This document shows, in pieces, positions 33,391 to 42,924 of a DNA stretch of 64,000 bases (its first letter is position 1; every line of letters begins with the position of its first letter). The notes beneath the pieces were generated by a model. The model did no database searches, was not told where the DNA came from, and was given only the letters and a program-made list of their open reading frames with translations. The DNA comes from Papilionanthe hookeriana x Papilionanthe teres. Its lineage: Eukaryota > Streptophyta > Magnoliopsida > Asparagales > Orchidaceae. The stretch is from positions 6,340,001 through 6,404,000 of the forward strand of contig CM040425.1 in assembly GCA_022702705.1 (NCBI GenBank), in the 5' to 3' direction. The position numbers and the translations under genes were made by a program.

Positions 33391-33438
33391 TCGGGCTGAC
33401 GACGTTAAACCAAGCGCTTTATGGGAGGCAACCCATAT
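33391..33438 (+). other. Conserved post-integrase motif with hairpin
   Basis: After integrase come GACGACGTTAAACCAAGCGC and GGGAGGCAACCCA, a block well known from Athila/Calypso-type elements. TATGGG (33420-33425) and CCCATA (33432-33437) form a perfect 6-bp stem with loop AGGCAA. A decayed version follows the integrase of Athila-6 at about 48117-48155. Its function is not established. Confidence 0.7.
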
Positions 33439-33605
33439 GTATCTTTATGGTATGTTTGCTTGTTTTTTGTAGTTATGCTTTTTAGATAGTTATTTTTGAA
33501 TCCTAATCGCTCCTAAATACTTTTAAAATTGATAAATATTGGATCAAATTGAGATATTGGAATGTTTTGGGCCAAATGAAGCTCAGTGAGATTTTTTTAC
33601 CACTA

Positions 33606-33712
33606 GCGCCGCCGGCGCCAAAATGGGCGCCGCCAACGCCCAATTACAGATAGTATTGCTAAATTTCAGGTTTGAGCGCCGCCGGCGCCCTATCAAGCGT
33701 CGCCGGTGCCCA
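33606..33712 (+). other. GGCGCC-rich cluster before ORF2a (Athila-5)
   Basis: It contains GCGCCGCCGGCGCC twice with variants (GGGCGCCGCC, GCGTCGCCGGTGCCC). It lies 150-250 bp before ORF2a and repeats the cluster type of the LTR U3. Confidence 0.6.
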
Positions 33713-33855
33713 AAACCTGTTGACGGTTTTTGGAGTTTCAAAATGTGAGTTTTGGCGGTTTTGAGCGGAATCTTCGTCCTTATAACTCTCTAAACTCCAT
33801 TTTAGACTTTCAAACTCCAGAAAAAACGAAAACTGCCATTCCCAATTCGCATCTC

Positions 33856-35023
33856 ATGGATTCCTACTCTATAGAAACCCTTCGATCTCACATTTTTAAC
33901 CGAAGGAAGTTTATAAGTTTCGAGGCGCGGTGATTATTCAACAAAGTGATGATGAAGATGAGATTATCAAGGAAAGAGGCTTTATAAATCGAGTTATGGA
34001 TAATCCTACTACAAGAATTGAAGAGATAATTAAGGAAAGAAGTTGGAAAATTCTTTGTTACACTACCGCTGCCGTAGTCGTTCCGGTTGTGAAGGAATTC
34101 TATGCAAATCTTCACGGGATCAACCAAGGATTCGTCTTTGTGCGAGGTAGGTTTGTACAATTCACTCCTGTGAGAATTAATGATCTCTTTATGATTGAGA
34201 ATGTACCTATTTGCCACTATTCCAATTTCAATGCCACAAGTGATAATATGAATGATGTGTATCGTTATTTGACGGATGAGAATGAAGATTGGGAAGTTAG
34301 AGAAAATGGATATATTAGTTTCCCTTCTTCATCTTTAAATCCGGTGTCAAAGCAGTGGCATTACTTTATTTGGCAAAGTTATTTCCAACTTTGATGATTA
34401 GCAAGGTAACCAAGGAAAGTGCCATTTTGAATTTCTGCATTCAAACTGGGAGGCCGATTAATATTGATAATATAATTGTGAAATCAATTTTAGGATTAAT
34501 TGTTCATGGATCTAAATATGGGCTTGGACACCCATCCATCATATTTATGTTGTGTGGTCAATCACAAGTTCCATATGAGAGTTGGAAAAATGTTCTTTTT
34601 CCCTGGAGTCCTATTGATCCAACTAATCTTTATGACTACCAAACAGTGGGAGATGAAGATGATATGAATCTACTTGCTGATCAACCAACTCAGACTTCAC
34701 AACCGATTCAGCCTTATTTTCCTGAAAGTTCCAGAATGATACTGAAGAGGATCAAACAATTGGAAAAAGAGGTACATAATGTTATGAATGCAATCAATAA
34801 TATTTCTGATTTATTTGATCATATAGATTGGAGGATTAAGGAACAATTTGATCACACTGGTCGGATTGAGATGGGCCTGATTAATCTGATGAAGAAGAAC
34901 GCTGTGATTGCTTAAGATTCATCTGATGAATTCCCATTTCTTCCATTCTACAATTTGTTCGTGCATCAGCAATCTATTAGAGATATTAGAGAGGAAGATA
35001 GTTTTGAGACCGATGTGAAGTGA
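33856..35023 (+). pseudogene. Athila-5 ORF2a, 'putative plant transposon protein' type
   Basis: This is the extra ORF after integrase that has led Athila elements to be called envelope-class. I see no signal peptide or membrane segment, so an envelope role is not supported here. From an ATG at 33856 the reading shifts near 33930 to a frame with VVKEFYANLHG, FVFVRGRFVQFTP and RINDLFMIENVP, shifts again near 34380 to LPTLMISKVTKESAILNF-like sequence with GLGHPSIIFMLCGQ, and continues to a helical tail (KRIKQLEKEVHNVMNAINN). A TAA at 34913-34915 is followed in frame by DSSDEFPFLPFYN to a TGA at 35021. The EFYAN and VRG motifs define this family, whose function is unknown. ORF2b downstream is its paralogue. 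Confidence 0.75.
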
Positions 35024-35397
35024 TTTTTGGATTCTACTTATATTCGATGTGTGTTTAATTTACTTTGTTTAATTCTGTTTGGTGTATTTAGTATTTATTT
35101 TGCTTTGCTTTGTAATTTGAATTTGGATTTGCTATGCTTAATTTCATTGTGTGTGCATAGATTTTAGTGTTTGTTTATCGTAGCGTACTTGCAACACTAA
35201 AAATCTAAAGAGTTGTTGGTTTAATTTGATGAACATATTTAGTGTTTATGATGTAACGTGGATTTTATATATGGAAGTATGTTTTATATTGTTTGTGTAA
35301 GAATTGTGTTAGTTATTGCTTGTGTGATGAAGTAGATGCTTAATGAAGTGTTAAATGTCATTGTGGAGGTAGAAACGATTGAAATTACGAAAAAATT
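35024..35397. other. Spacer between ORF2a and its downstream cluster
   Basis: AT-rich, no frame or repeat recognised. Confidence 0.4.
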
Positions 35398-35492
35398 TTG
35401 GGCGCCGTCAGTGCCCAAATCCAGAGAGTTTTGGCATTTTTAAATAAATAGAGCGTTGTCGGGGCACTATCTAGCGCCACCAGCGCCCGAAT
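35398..35492 (+). other. GGCGCC-rich cluster before ORF2b (Athila-5)
   Basis: TGGGCGCCGTCAGTGCCC and CTAGCGCCACCAGCGCCC show a decayed copy of the cluster at 33606-33712, again ahead of an ORF2-type gene. Confidence 0.5.
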
Positions 35493-35877
35493 ATAGAAAA
35501 AGTCCAAAAACCCTTTACTTCGCGATTTTGACTCTGGGACCCGCGGTTTTTTCCATTATTTTCGTCTTCCTTCTCCATTTATGCAATTTTAAAGACCCAG
35601 GGCTTGCTAGATCTCAGATTTGAAGTGATTTCAAAGCTTTTCAAGATAAGATCTACATTTCTCTTGGTTAGAACTTCACTTTAAGTTGAAAATTTTTTAT
35701 TTTCACCATGGGAATCTTTCACATTGCTTAGATTGGAATTTTTGAAAAAATTTTGAGATTCCTATGATGGAATTTGCTCTTAATTGTTTAGAATAGTATT
35801 TGGAGTTTGTTACATTGTGAATTTGGGATTTATTGAAATTTTCTTGCAATTTTTTAGAAATTCACTTGGCTCCAAGG

Positions 35878-36980
35878 ATGAGTAAAGAGAAGAGAAAATT
35901 GGATTTTGATGAAGAAAAGTTTGTTAATGTTAAAGCGCAATTTCGCTTTAACTCTTAATTTTACAATAAAAAGTGTATTCAGGATCGAGCTTTTGATAAT
36001 CCTGGTGGATCTGTAGAACAGTTAATTGCATAGCGGAACTGGGAGAGATTTTGTTATTTTACTGCAAATGTTGTTATGGGTATTGTTAGAGAGTTCTATT
36101 CAAATGTGCCCTGGACTGAGATTGAGTATGTGTTAGAGGAAAAATGGTTGAGTTTACTCCTCAGCGTATTAATGCATTTTATCAGACTCGGGAACCATTT
36201 GTTTATGAATATAAAAACTTTGATACTCAAGAGGCAAATATGAAGGAATTGATTGCTTTTCTAACGAACGGAAGAGGGGAATAGAAAGTAAGGCAAAAAC
36301 AGATGATTAACTTCTCTGCATCCAAGTTAAATGTTGCATCAAAAGTTTGGCACTATTTCATCTCTGCAAGACTATTACCTTCTTATCACCACAGTGAGGT
36401 TCCAAGGGATAGAGCAATTCTGAAATATTGTATTCAGAAGATGAAGAAGATTGATATTGGAGCTATTATCTTCAAGAGCATTCAGACTATTGCTAGAGGC
36501 GAAACCACTGGTGGATTAGGACATCCTGTCCTAGTTCATGCCCTGTGTGTTCAGTCTGGAGTAGAGTTCAACAGTTCTGAAGAGATAGCTATACCGCTGA
36601 GACTGATTACAAAGACTATCATTCATACTTATGAGTCTCATGTAGGAGCCCGAGATGAGAGTAGGAGTACTGATATTCCTACTACGAGTTATGACATTCC
36701 ATCTACATTTGAGCCCCCTACATTATCTGATATTATGGAGCAGCTGAGATTACAGAGTGCTAGTGTGGATAAACTCCATGGTAGGATGGATGTGTTTGAG
36801 ACTAGAAGTGATGTGAATGAAGATTATATGAGAAGAAGAGTTGGGTTCGATATTGCCTATCATGATGCTTAGGTCAGATTCATGAGGGGGGAGACTGATG
36901 TTATATTCCCTACCACCCTTGACTATACACCATATAGACTCGATCATGTCGACCTGTCGATGAACCTGGTGATGAAGATT
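35878..36980 (+). pseudogene. Athila-5 ORF2b, second copy of the post-integrase ORF
   Basis: A second, diverged member of the ORF2 family lies in tandem with ORF2a. From the ATG at 35878 it reads KRKLDFDEEKFVN, then, with stops and shifts, WERFCYFTANVVMGIVREFYSN (EFYSN replaces EFYAN) and TPQRINAFYQTREPFVYEYK. A clean stretch from 36303 has WHYFISARLLPSYHHSEV, ILKYCIQ and GGLGHPVLVHALCVQSG, and ends at a TAG (36870-36872). In-frame sequence continues after the stop (VRFMRGETDVIFP) to about 36980, matching the end of ORF2b in Athila-6. The two ORFs differ clearly, so the duplication is old and precedes this insertion. Confidence 0.7.
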
Positions 36981-37374
36981 GTAAGATTGTTTGTTTCTAT
37001 TTCTATTTTTCTTGTTGTATGTTGTGTTGTATTATTGTGATGTAGTAGTTATTTATTTTTCATATGATGTGTAAACCTGTTGATGTACTGTTGTGTTGTA
37101 ATGAAAAATTGAAATTGTTAAATGAACTGTGTAGTGATGTGATAGTTTGTTTAGAATTGTGAGTTTTTGTTGGATGTTTAAATGTCTAAAGTTAATTTCT
37201 CTTCACACTTGCAAATGTTTAAAATTTTTATATATCACTGTTACTAACTGTTTCATGCCTGCTAGTTATGAATTTTGATTAATACCAGATAGCTGTTGAA
37301 GATTTCAAGATCCCAGCACAAAAATGTTAGTTTCTTTTACTCTCCATTGTTTCAAATTTATTGAAAAATTTAAG

Positions 37375-37394
37375 TTTGGGGGAGGGTAGAAAAA
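37375..37394 (+). other. Upstream polypurine tract (Athila-5)
   Basis: GGGGGAGGG within TTTAAGTTTGGGGGAGGG lies about 920 bp before the LTR-adjacent tract. The same tract occurs in Athila-6 at 51459-51474. It could be a secondary plus-strand primer or a relic. Confidence 0.45.
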
Positions 37395-37746
37395 TATTAA
37401 CTCTTATTTGTTCTCAATTATTATATTTTCAAAAATTATTAGCATAACTTCTGGCAGTTGAACCTCACTTTAAGTAACTAAAACTTTTTATTTCAGTTGA
37501 GTATTATGGAAGGATTGGATGAAAGTTTTTAGGAATAAAGTTTAATTTTATAGAGGTAAGATAATTTGTATGAAAGGATTTGATTATAGTTAACTATTTA
37601 AAGTAAAGAAAACTGTATTTTTTAAATGTTAAGAGACTTAAAGTATTGTATGTTAAGAAGAGATTGTGACTTTATGAAGAATAATAAAGCTCATACCTAA
37701 TTATAAAGTAAGGTGGTATCTTAAGTTTGAAATTTAGAAAGAGGAG

Positions 37747-37931
37747 AGTGAAGTTCAAAATCATTAAAGGCTATCCAGATATAGTAATCCTCATTAAAAA
37801 AAAGAGAAAAAAAGGAAAGAAAAGAAAAAAAGGATTGAAAAAAAATCCCAAAAAGATAAGAAAAAAAAAAGAAAGAAAAATAATTATGAGGAGAAGCTTA
37901 AGGAGATGCCTAATCAAAAATTGGCTTCACT
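37747..37931 (+). other. Conserved nested-stem domain in 3' region (Athila-5)
   Basis: This noncoding block is kept in Athila-6 at 51845-51950. Three nested complementary pairs are visible: AGTGAAG 37747-37753 with CTTCACT 37925-37931, AGGC 37768-37771 with GCCT 37908-37911, and TCCTCAT 37788-37794 with ATGAGGA 37886-37892. In Athila-5 the loop is an expanded A/G-rich run (about 37795-37880), which also causes a spurious lysine-rich ORF. It probably acts as RNA structure; its role is unknown. Confidence 0.5.
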
Positions 37932-38284
37932 TGAGTAACCCTGAATGGAGAAGTTGATTTCATTTTTGAATTTATATTTAAAGTATTGGCATATATTCTG
38001 ATAAAGTTTGCATGAAGTCCTTTTTCAAATAATCTTTCAAGACACTCTTAATATGGCAAATTATAGTTTATCTTGAAATAAATAGAAGACTAGAACCCTT
38101 AGACTTGATTGTTGAATACTCTTATACCTGTAGTGTTGACCTGAGTTACTAAATTTCTTTCTAAAAGTCTAACTAACATATTCTTTTGAATGAAAAATTT
38201 TAGTGTCTTACAGGTGAAAAGTGCATTGGCTAGAGTTATGTTTTTTATGTAGTAAAAGGATTACTTGAGGACAAGTAATAGTTA

Positions 38285-38298
38285 AATTTGGGGGATTT
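38285..38298 (+). other. Polypurine tract of Athila-5
   Basis: AAATTTGGGGGATTT lies immediately before the TGATGCACC start of the 3' LTR, as needed for plus-strand priming. It is preceded by GAGGACAAGTAATAG, common at this place in Athila elements. Confidence 0.8.
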
Positions 38299-39938
38299 TG
38301 ATGCACCAAAAATATATAATGTTTTTGCTATATAATTTTACCTATTTTTGTTGATATTTCACTTTAAAGAAAGATATTTTTCATGATTTGTTGCAGGTAT
38401 TATGATTTTAGATGATTGGAGCGAAAAGAAGCAAAAAGGAATGAATTTGGAGCAAAAAGGAGGAAAACAGTTTCTGGTGTCGCCGGCGCCATTTTCCTGA
38501 GAGCTCAGCAAATATTCGAACGATGGAGCGCCGCCCGCGCCCAATGTCGGTGGATTTCAAATTTGAAGAGTTTTGGTGACTTTTTGAAGGGGTGCCTATA
38601 AAAACTCTTGGGATTTCATTTCTAACTTATAAGTAACTATTTTTGGACGAAAATGAAGGGGGTCTAGTGTGTTTCTAGTGTAGTTTTAGTGAGGGAGAGT
38701 GTGTGTTGAGTGTTAGGGCTTAGAAAAGAAGAGTGTAGATGTGAGAATTTAAGAGGAATTCTTCTCTAAGGAGTGAAGGAGAAGGAGTAAAGTGAGAGAT
38801 TGCTTCTTACTTTCCATTCTAAAGAGGGAATTGAGTTTGCAAAGAAGAGAGAAAAGGATTCAAAGGAACTTCAAGGGAATTACATTGGGTAAGAGAGAGC
38901 TAAGTTGTATTTTCTTTTGTGGTTTGTATGAATTTTCTTTCATATATAAAATCCATGTTTTATTATGTCTTCTCTATGAATTCTGAGTAGCCTCCTTTGT
39001 CTTTCTTCTTGCATAGAGATGTGATGATGTGTTGATGTGGATGTGAAGTGCTTTTAAAGTATTGAAGAAATTGTGATGATTTTTCATTTTGAACTTAATT
39101 TACTTTTCGATCTGACCAATTGAATTGTTAAAATCTGTTGTTGAATATTAACTCTGAAAAGATTTACTGTTCTACAACAATAATGAAGAATTCATTCAAT
39201 GTCTATGGATGAATTGCATAGTTCATGGGAATTGAGTGTAAATAAATAGGGAAATGTGTTTTGATGGACTTCAACTTGGAGGTTTCAGGGTGACAGGCTG
39301 AGATCTCCAATTTGGTCCTAAGATTAGTAACTAAACTCGAAGGATAGCCTTCAGGTGAAGGGTGAGTGGGAGCTCCGTAGTGACAGCCGGTATCCTCCCA
39401 GCCTAACCTTAGATTTAGTAACTAAATTTTGGATATGTCAATGTTCTTTTCATGCTTGGAAGAGGGGGTACTCTTTTGAGGGTAAAGAAACATTTATGCT
39501 CCTATTTGGCACAATACCATAGATAATCATTCCATATCATCCGCACGTCATATTCTTGTTGCAAGAGGAAATATACTTTTCTTACATAGCAAAACCTTTC
39601 AAATATATAGCTTAGTGTGTGTCTGTTAGTTAATTCTATTTTAAAAACATTAGAAGTAATTGTAGTTTGCTTAATTGTTACTGTTTTTTGCATCTTGGTA
39701 GTAGAAGTAAACATTGAACTTTAATTTCAATTTGAGTATTGGAATTTAGTATTACATTATCTATTGTAAGATTCGTGCTTTCTCCTTCCCTGTGGGATCG
39801 ATAACCAGGACTCCATTAGAGCCCTGTATTACTTGATACGATACGTATACTTGCGTTGAATGTTTGGACTTTACAAAATCATTATAAATATATATATATA
39901 TTTGAGTTCATAAGTTCTTGCAATATTAAAAGTCCACA
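38299..39938 (+). mobile_element. 3' LTR of Athila-5
   Basis: It runs from TGATGCACC to GTCCACA. It is colinear with 26228-27907 except for a shorter GC-rich cluster (38475-38545) and small indels, including a short TA expansion near 39891-39900. After its end, Athila-4 gag resumes. Confidence 0.85.
38596..38604 (+). promoter_or_regulatory. TATA box in Athila-5 3' LTR
   Basis: CTATAAAAA lies about 300 bp inside the LTR. It is intact here but altered to CTATGGAAA in the 5' LTR. Confidence 0.6.
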
Positions 39939-41233
39939 GTTAATATCTAATAATCAGTTTGGAGACCAACTGATAATCCAAATTTACATCTTGCCAATTT
40001 TCTAGAATTGTGTGTTACATTTAAATATGATGTTGTTTCGGATGATGTTATTAGACTTAGAATTTTTCCTTTCTCGTTAAGGGGTAAAGCTAAGATGTGG
40101 TTAAATTCGTTAGCACCTGGATCTATCAGAACTTAGGGTAATTTAGCACAAAAGTTTCTTGCTAAATATTTTCCACCATCAAAGACTGCAAAGCTTATAA
40201 ATGATATTATATCTTTTTGTTAGTTTGAAGGGGAATCTATTTATAAAGCATGTGATCGTTTTAAAGATCTCCTGAGAAAGTGTCTACATCATTCAATACC
40301 ATATTGGTTAATAATTCAAACTTTTTATAATTGATTAGTTTGATCTCTTAAATCTATTATCAATGCTGCTGCTGGTAGTTCATTTATGTCTAAACAGTTT
40401 AATGATGCTTATGTTTTAATTGAAGAAATTGATATAAATAATTTTCAATGCCCTTCTAAAATGGTAAATCCTAAAAAGGTAGCCAATATTCATGAATATG
40501 ATGCTTTTACGATGCTAGAAAATCATGTTGCTACAATTTAAAGGAAGATAGACCAATTTGGAATTAATTTTTCACAACCAATTTTAATGATTGAACGAAA
40601 TTCATTAGGCCAAATGTCAGATTCTCAAATATCATTAGAAACTTTGAATGTTATAAACAAGTCTAATAACCAATATTCCAATTATTATAACCCAGGTTGG
40701 AAGAACCATCCAAACTTTAACTGGAATAACAATAATTAGGGTGGTAATACTTAATAATGGGGGAACAATCAAGTAAACACATTAAGGAATTGGAACAACC
40801 AAGGGAATAATAATTATAGATCTACTTATCCTGCAGGTTTTAACGGTGCTTCACAATTTAAGGAGAAGAAGTTGTCTATAGAAGAAGTGGTGTTACAAAT
40901 GGGAAATCAATGGCAAAGTCAATGAGCTACAATTAGAAATATTGAGAATCAATTGGGATAGATAGCCAATTCATTAAGTAATAGATCCCAATGAGCACTT
41001 ACTAGTAATACAGAGATAAATCTAAGGGATAAAAATAAAGGGCAAGTAAAAGCTATTCAATTAGGAAGTGGAAGAGAGTACGAAGGAATAGTTCAAAAAA
41101 AGATTGAAGTAGAGAAAGAAGAGATTGAAGAACCAAAAGAGGACGCTTTGAAAGGTTTGGGAAGACCTACTTCTCCATCTAAAATTAACTTAGAAAAGTC
41201 ACCTCCACCATTACCTCAGAAACTTCGACAATA
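39939..41233 (+). pseudogene. Athila-4 gag, 3' portion
   Basis: Athila-4 gag continues after the nested insertion. It opens with NNQFGD and DNPNLHLANFLELC in broken frames, then KYFPPSKTAKL, a QCPSK-MVNPKK stretch, ETLNVINKSNNQYSNYY and GWKNHPNFNWNN. As in Athila-5 there is no CCHC knuckle before GWKNHPNF. The tail ENQLG precedes a lysine-rich linker and PPPLPQKL before a stop at about 41233. Many stops make it a pseudogene. Confidence 0.7.
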
Positions 41234-41237
41234 AAAG

Positions 41238-42788
41238 TTGGATAAAAAATTTTCAAAGGTCTTAGAGATTTTTAAGATACATACAATAAATATTCCATTT
41301 GCTGAAGCATTAGAACAAATGTCAAGCTACGTGAAGTTTATGAATGATATTTTCAACAGAAAAAAGAAGTTTGAAGATAACGAGACTGTTGCACTTAGTG
41401 AAGAATATAGTGCAATAATTTAGAAGAAACCTCCTGAAAAGCTTAAAGATCCTGATAGCTTCACAATTCCATGTGCAATCGGAGACAGATTTTATGGGAA
41501 AGCTTTATGTGATTTAGGTGCAAGCATTAACCTTATGTCATTATCTATATTTAAAAGACTGGAATTAGGAGAAATAACCTCGACTACTGTAACTCTACAG
41601 TTAGCAGACCATTAAATCAGCTATCCTAAAGGAGTTATAGAGGATGTTTTACTAAAAGTGGATCAATTTATCTTTCCTGTTGATTTTAGTGTACTTGATA
41701 TGAAGGAAGACAAAAAGATACTTATTATTTTAGGGAGACCATTCCTAGCTACAGGAAGAGCAATGATAGATGTACAGAAAGGGAATTAACTACGCGAGTC
41801 AATGATCAAACTGTGATATTTAATATTTCAAAATCAATAAAATATCTTGCCAAAGGTAAAGATGATGAATGATTTAGGATGGATGTTATAAGATATCTGA
41901 GTGAATGTCATTTTAAAGCAACATATGAAGAGAAATCTAAAAGTGAAAAGTTGGAACACGGGCAAGAAGAGGAAGTACAATATTCTGATGATTTTAACGA
42001 GGACTACTTAAATTATGTTCAAGAAAGTTTTGAAGTTTTGGATATGACAAATAAAGATGAATCTTTTTGACCATCAATTGAAAAACCTCATGAACTTGAA
42101 TTATAGTTACTTCCTGAACATTTAAAATATGTCTTCTCAGGTGATTCCTCAATTTTGTCTGTTATATTGTCCTCGAAATTAACTATTAAAGAAGAAGAGA
42201 GTTTGCTTGAAACTTTAAAGAAATATAAGAAAGCCTTCGGATGGACCATAGTCGACAATAAAGGAATCAATCCTTCAATTTGTATGCACAGAATCTTTAT
42301 GGAAGAAAACTGCAAACCCCGGGTTGATCCTCAAAGGAGATTAAATCCTATTATGAAAAAGGTTGTTAAGAAAGAAATTTTAAAGTGGTTAGATGTTGTA
42401 ATTATCTACCCTATTTCAGATAGTGCATGGGTTAGTCTTATTCACCGTGTTCCTAAGAAATGAGGAGTGACTGTAACTATTAATGAAAAGAATGAATTAA
42501 TACCAACAAGACAAGTTACAGGATGGCGAACTTGTATTGAGTATAGAAAATTAAATCTTACCACCAGGAAAGATCATTTTCACTACTCTTTCTAGATCAA
42601 ATGTTGGATAGACTAGCTGAGCATAAATACTTTTATTTTCCGAATGGATATATTGGTTATCGCCAAATACAAATTACTCCTAAGGATCAAGAGAAAACAA
42701 TGTTTACCAGTCCTTATGGTACATTTGCTTTTAGAAGAATATCATTTGGTTTATGTATTGCCCCCTGCGACATTTCAAAGATGTATGA
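41238..42788 (+). pseudogene. Athila-4 protease and N-terminal RT, cut at 42788
   Basis: Protease starts with FSKVLEIFKIHTINIPFAEAL. The CDLGASINLM active-site motif lies near 41508-41535, and IILGRPFLATGRAMIDV near 41725. RT follows with SICMHRIFMEENCKPRVDPQ, then WVSLIHRVPKK and, after a stop, GWRTCIEYRKLN and LDRLAEHKYFYF. The frame ends with ISFGLC-AP at about 42765, just before the place where FMDD should come. There it is joined directly to the leader of Athila-6 (primer-binding site at 42802) without any LTR. RT catalytic, RNase H and integrase parts of Athila-4 are absent from the window. Confidence 0.7.
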
Positions 42789-42801
42789 GGGTCGAAGTTT
42801 T

Positions 42802-42819
42802 TGGCGCCGTTGTGAGGGA
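42802..42819 (+). other. Primer-binding site of Athila-6
   Basis: TGGCGCCGTTGTGAGGGA keeps the full TGGCGCCGTTG core. It is preceded by GGGTCGAAGTTTT, the usual leader, but by RT sequence instead of an LTR. Confidence 0.8.
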
Positions 42820-42924
42820 ATAAGAGGTACAATTTATAGATTTTAAATATTATATTTCCAAAAACATAAAAAATATATAAATATAAAAATAAAAATAAAA
42901 AATTTTCACTTAACTTTATTTTTT

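Larger units (their letters stand above)
26228..39938 (+). mobile_element. Athila-5, full-length Athila-lineage retrotransposon (13.7 kb)
   Basis: This is a complete Ty3/gypsy element of the Athila lineage with LTRs of about 1680 and 1640 bp, primer-binding site, gag, protease, RT, RNase H and integrase in order, two tandem post-integrase ORFs, a structured 3' region and a polypurine tract. It is nested in the gag of Athila-4. The flanking pentamers (GTATG before, GTTAA after) do not form a clean target duplication, so either the host site or the LTR end has changed. Each coding region carries at least one stop or frameshift, so it is not autonomous, yet it is the best preserved copy in the window. 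The LTRs differ by several indels, so the insertion is not very recent. Confidence 0.85.

Noticed and set aside
33888..34217. Minus-strand ORF of 109 codons
   Set aside because: Antisense of ORF2a, whose EFYAN and VRG motifs are on the plus strand.
33856..36980. ORF2a/ORF2b as true viral envelope genes
   Set aside because: No signal peptide, transmembrane segment or cleavage site is visible; the motifs fit the plant transposon protein family of unknown function.
37727..37957. Lysine-rich ORF of 76 codons
   Set aside because: It translates the A/G-rich loop of the nested-stem domain and is absent in Athila-6.
26223..39943. Five-base target duplication flanking Athila-5
   Set aside because: GTATG and GTTAA share only two of five positions, so no duplication is claimed, although the interrupted gag of Athila-4 shows the insertion.
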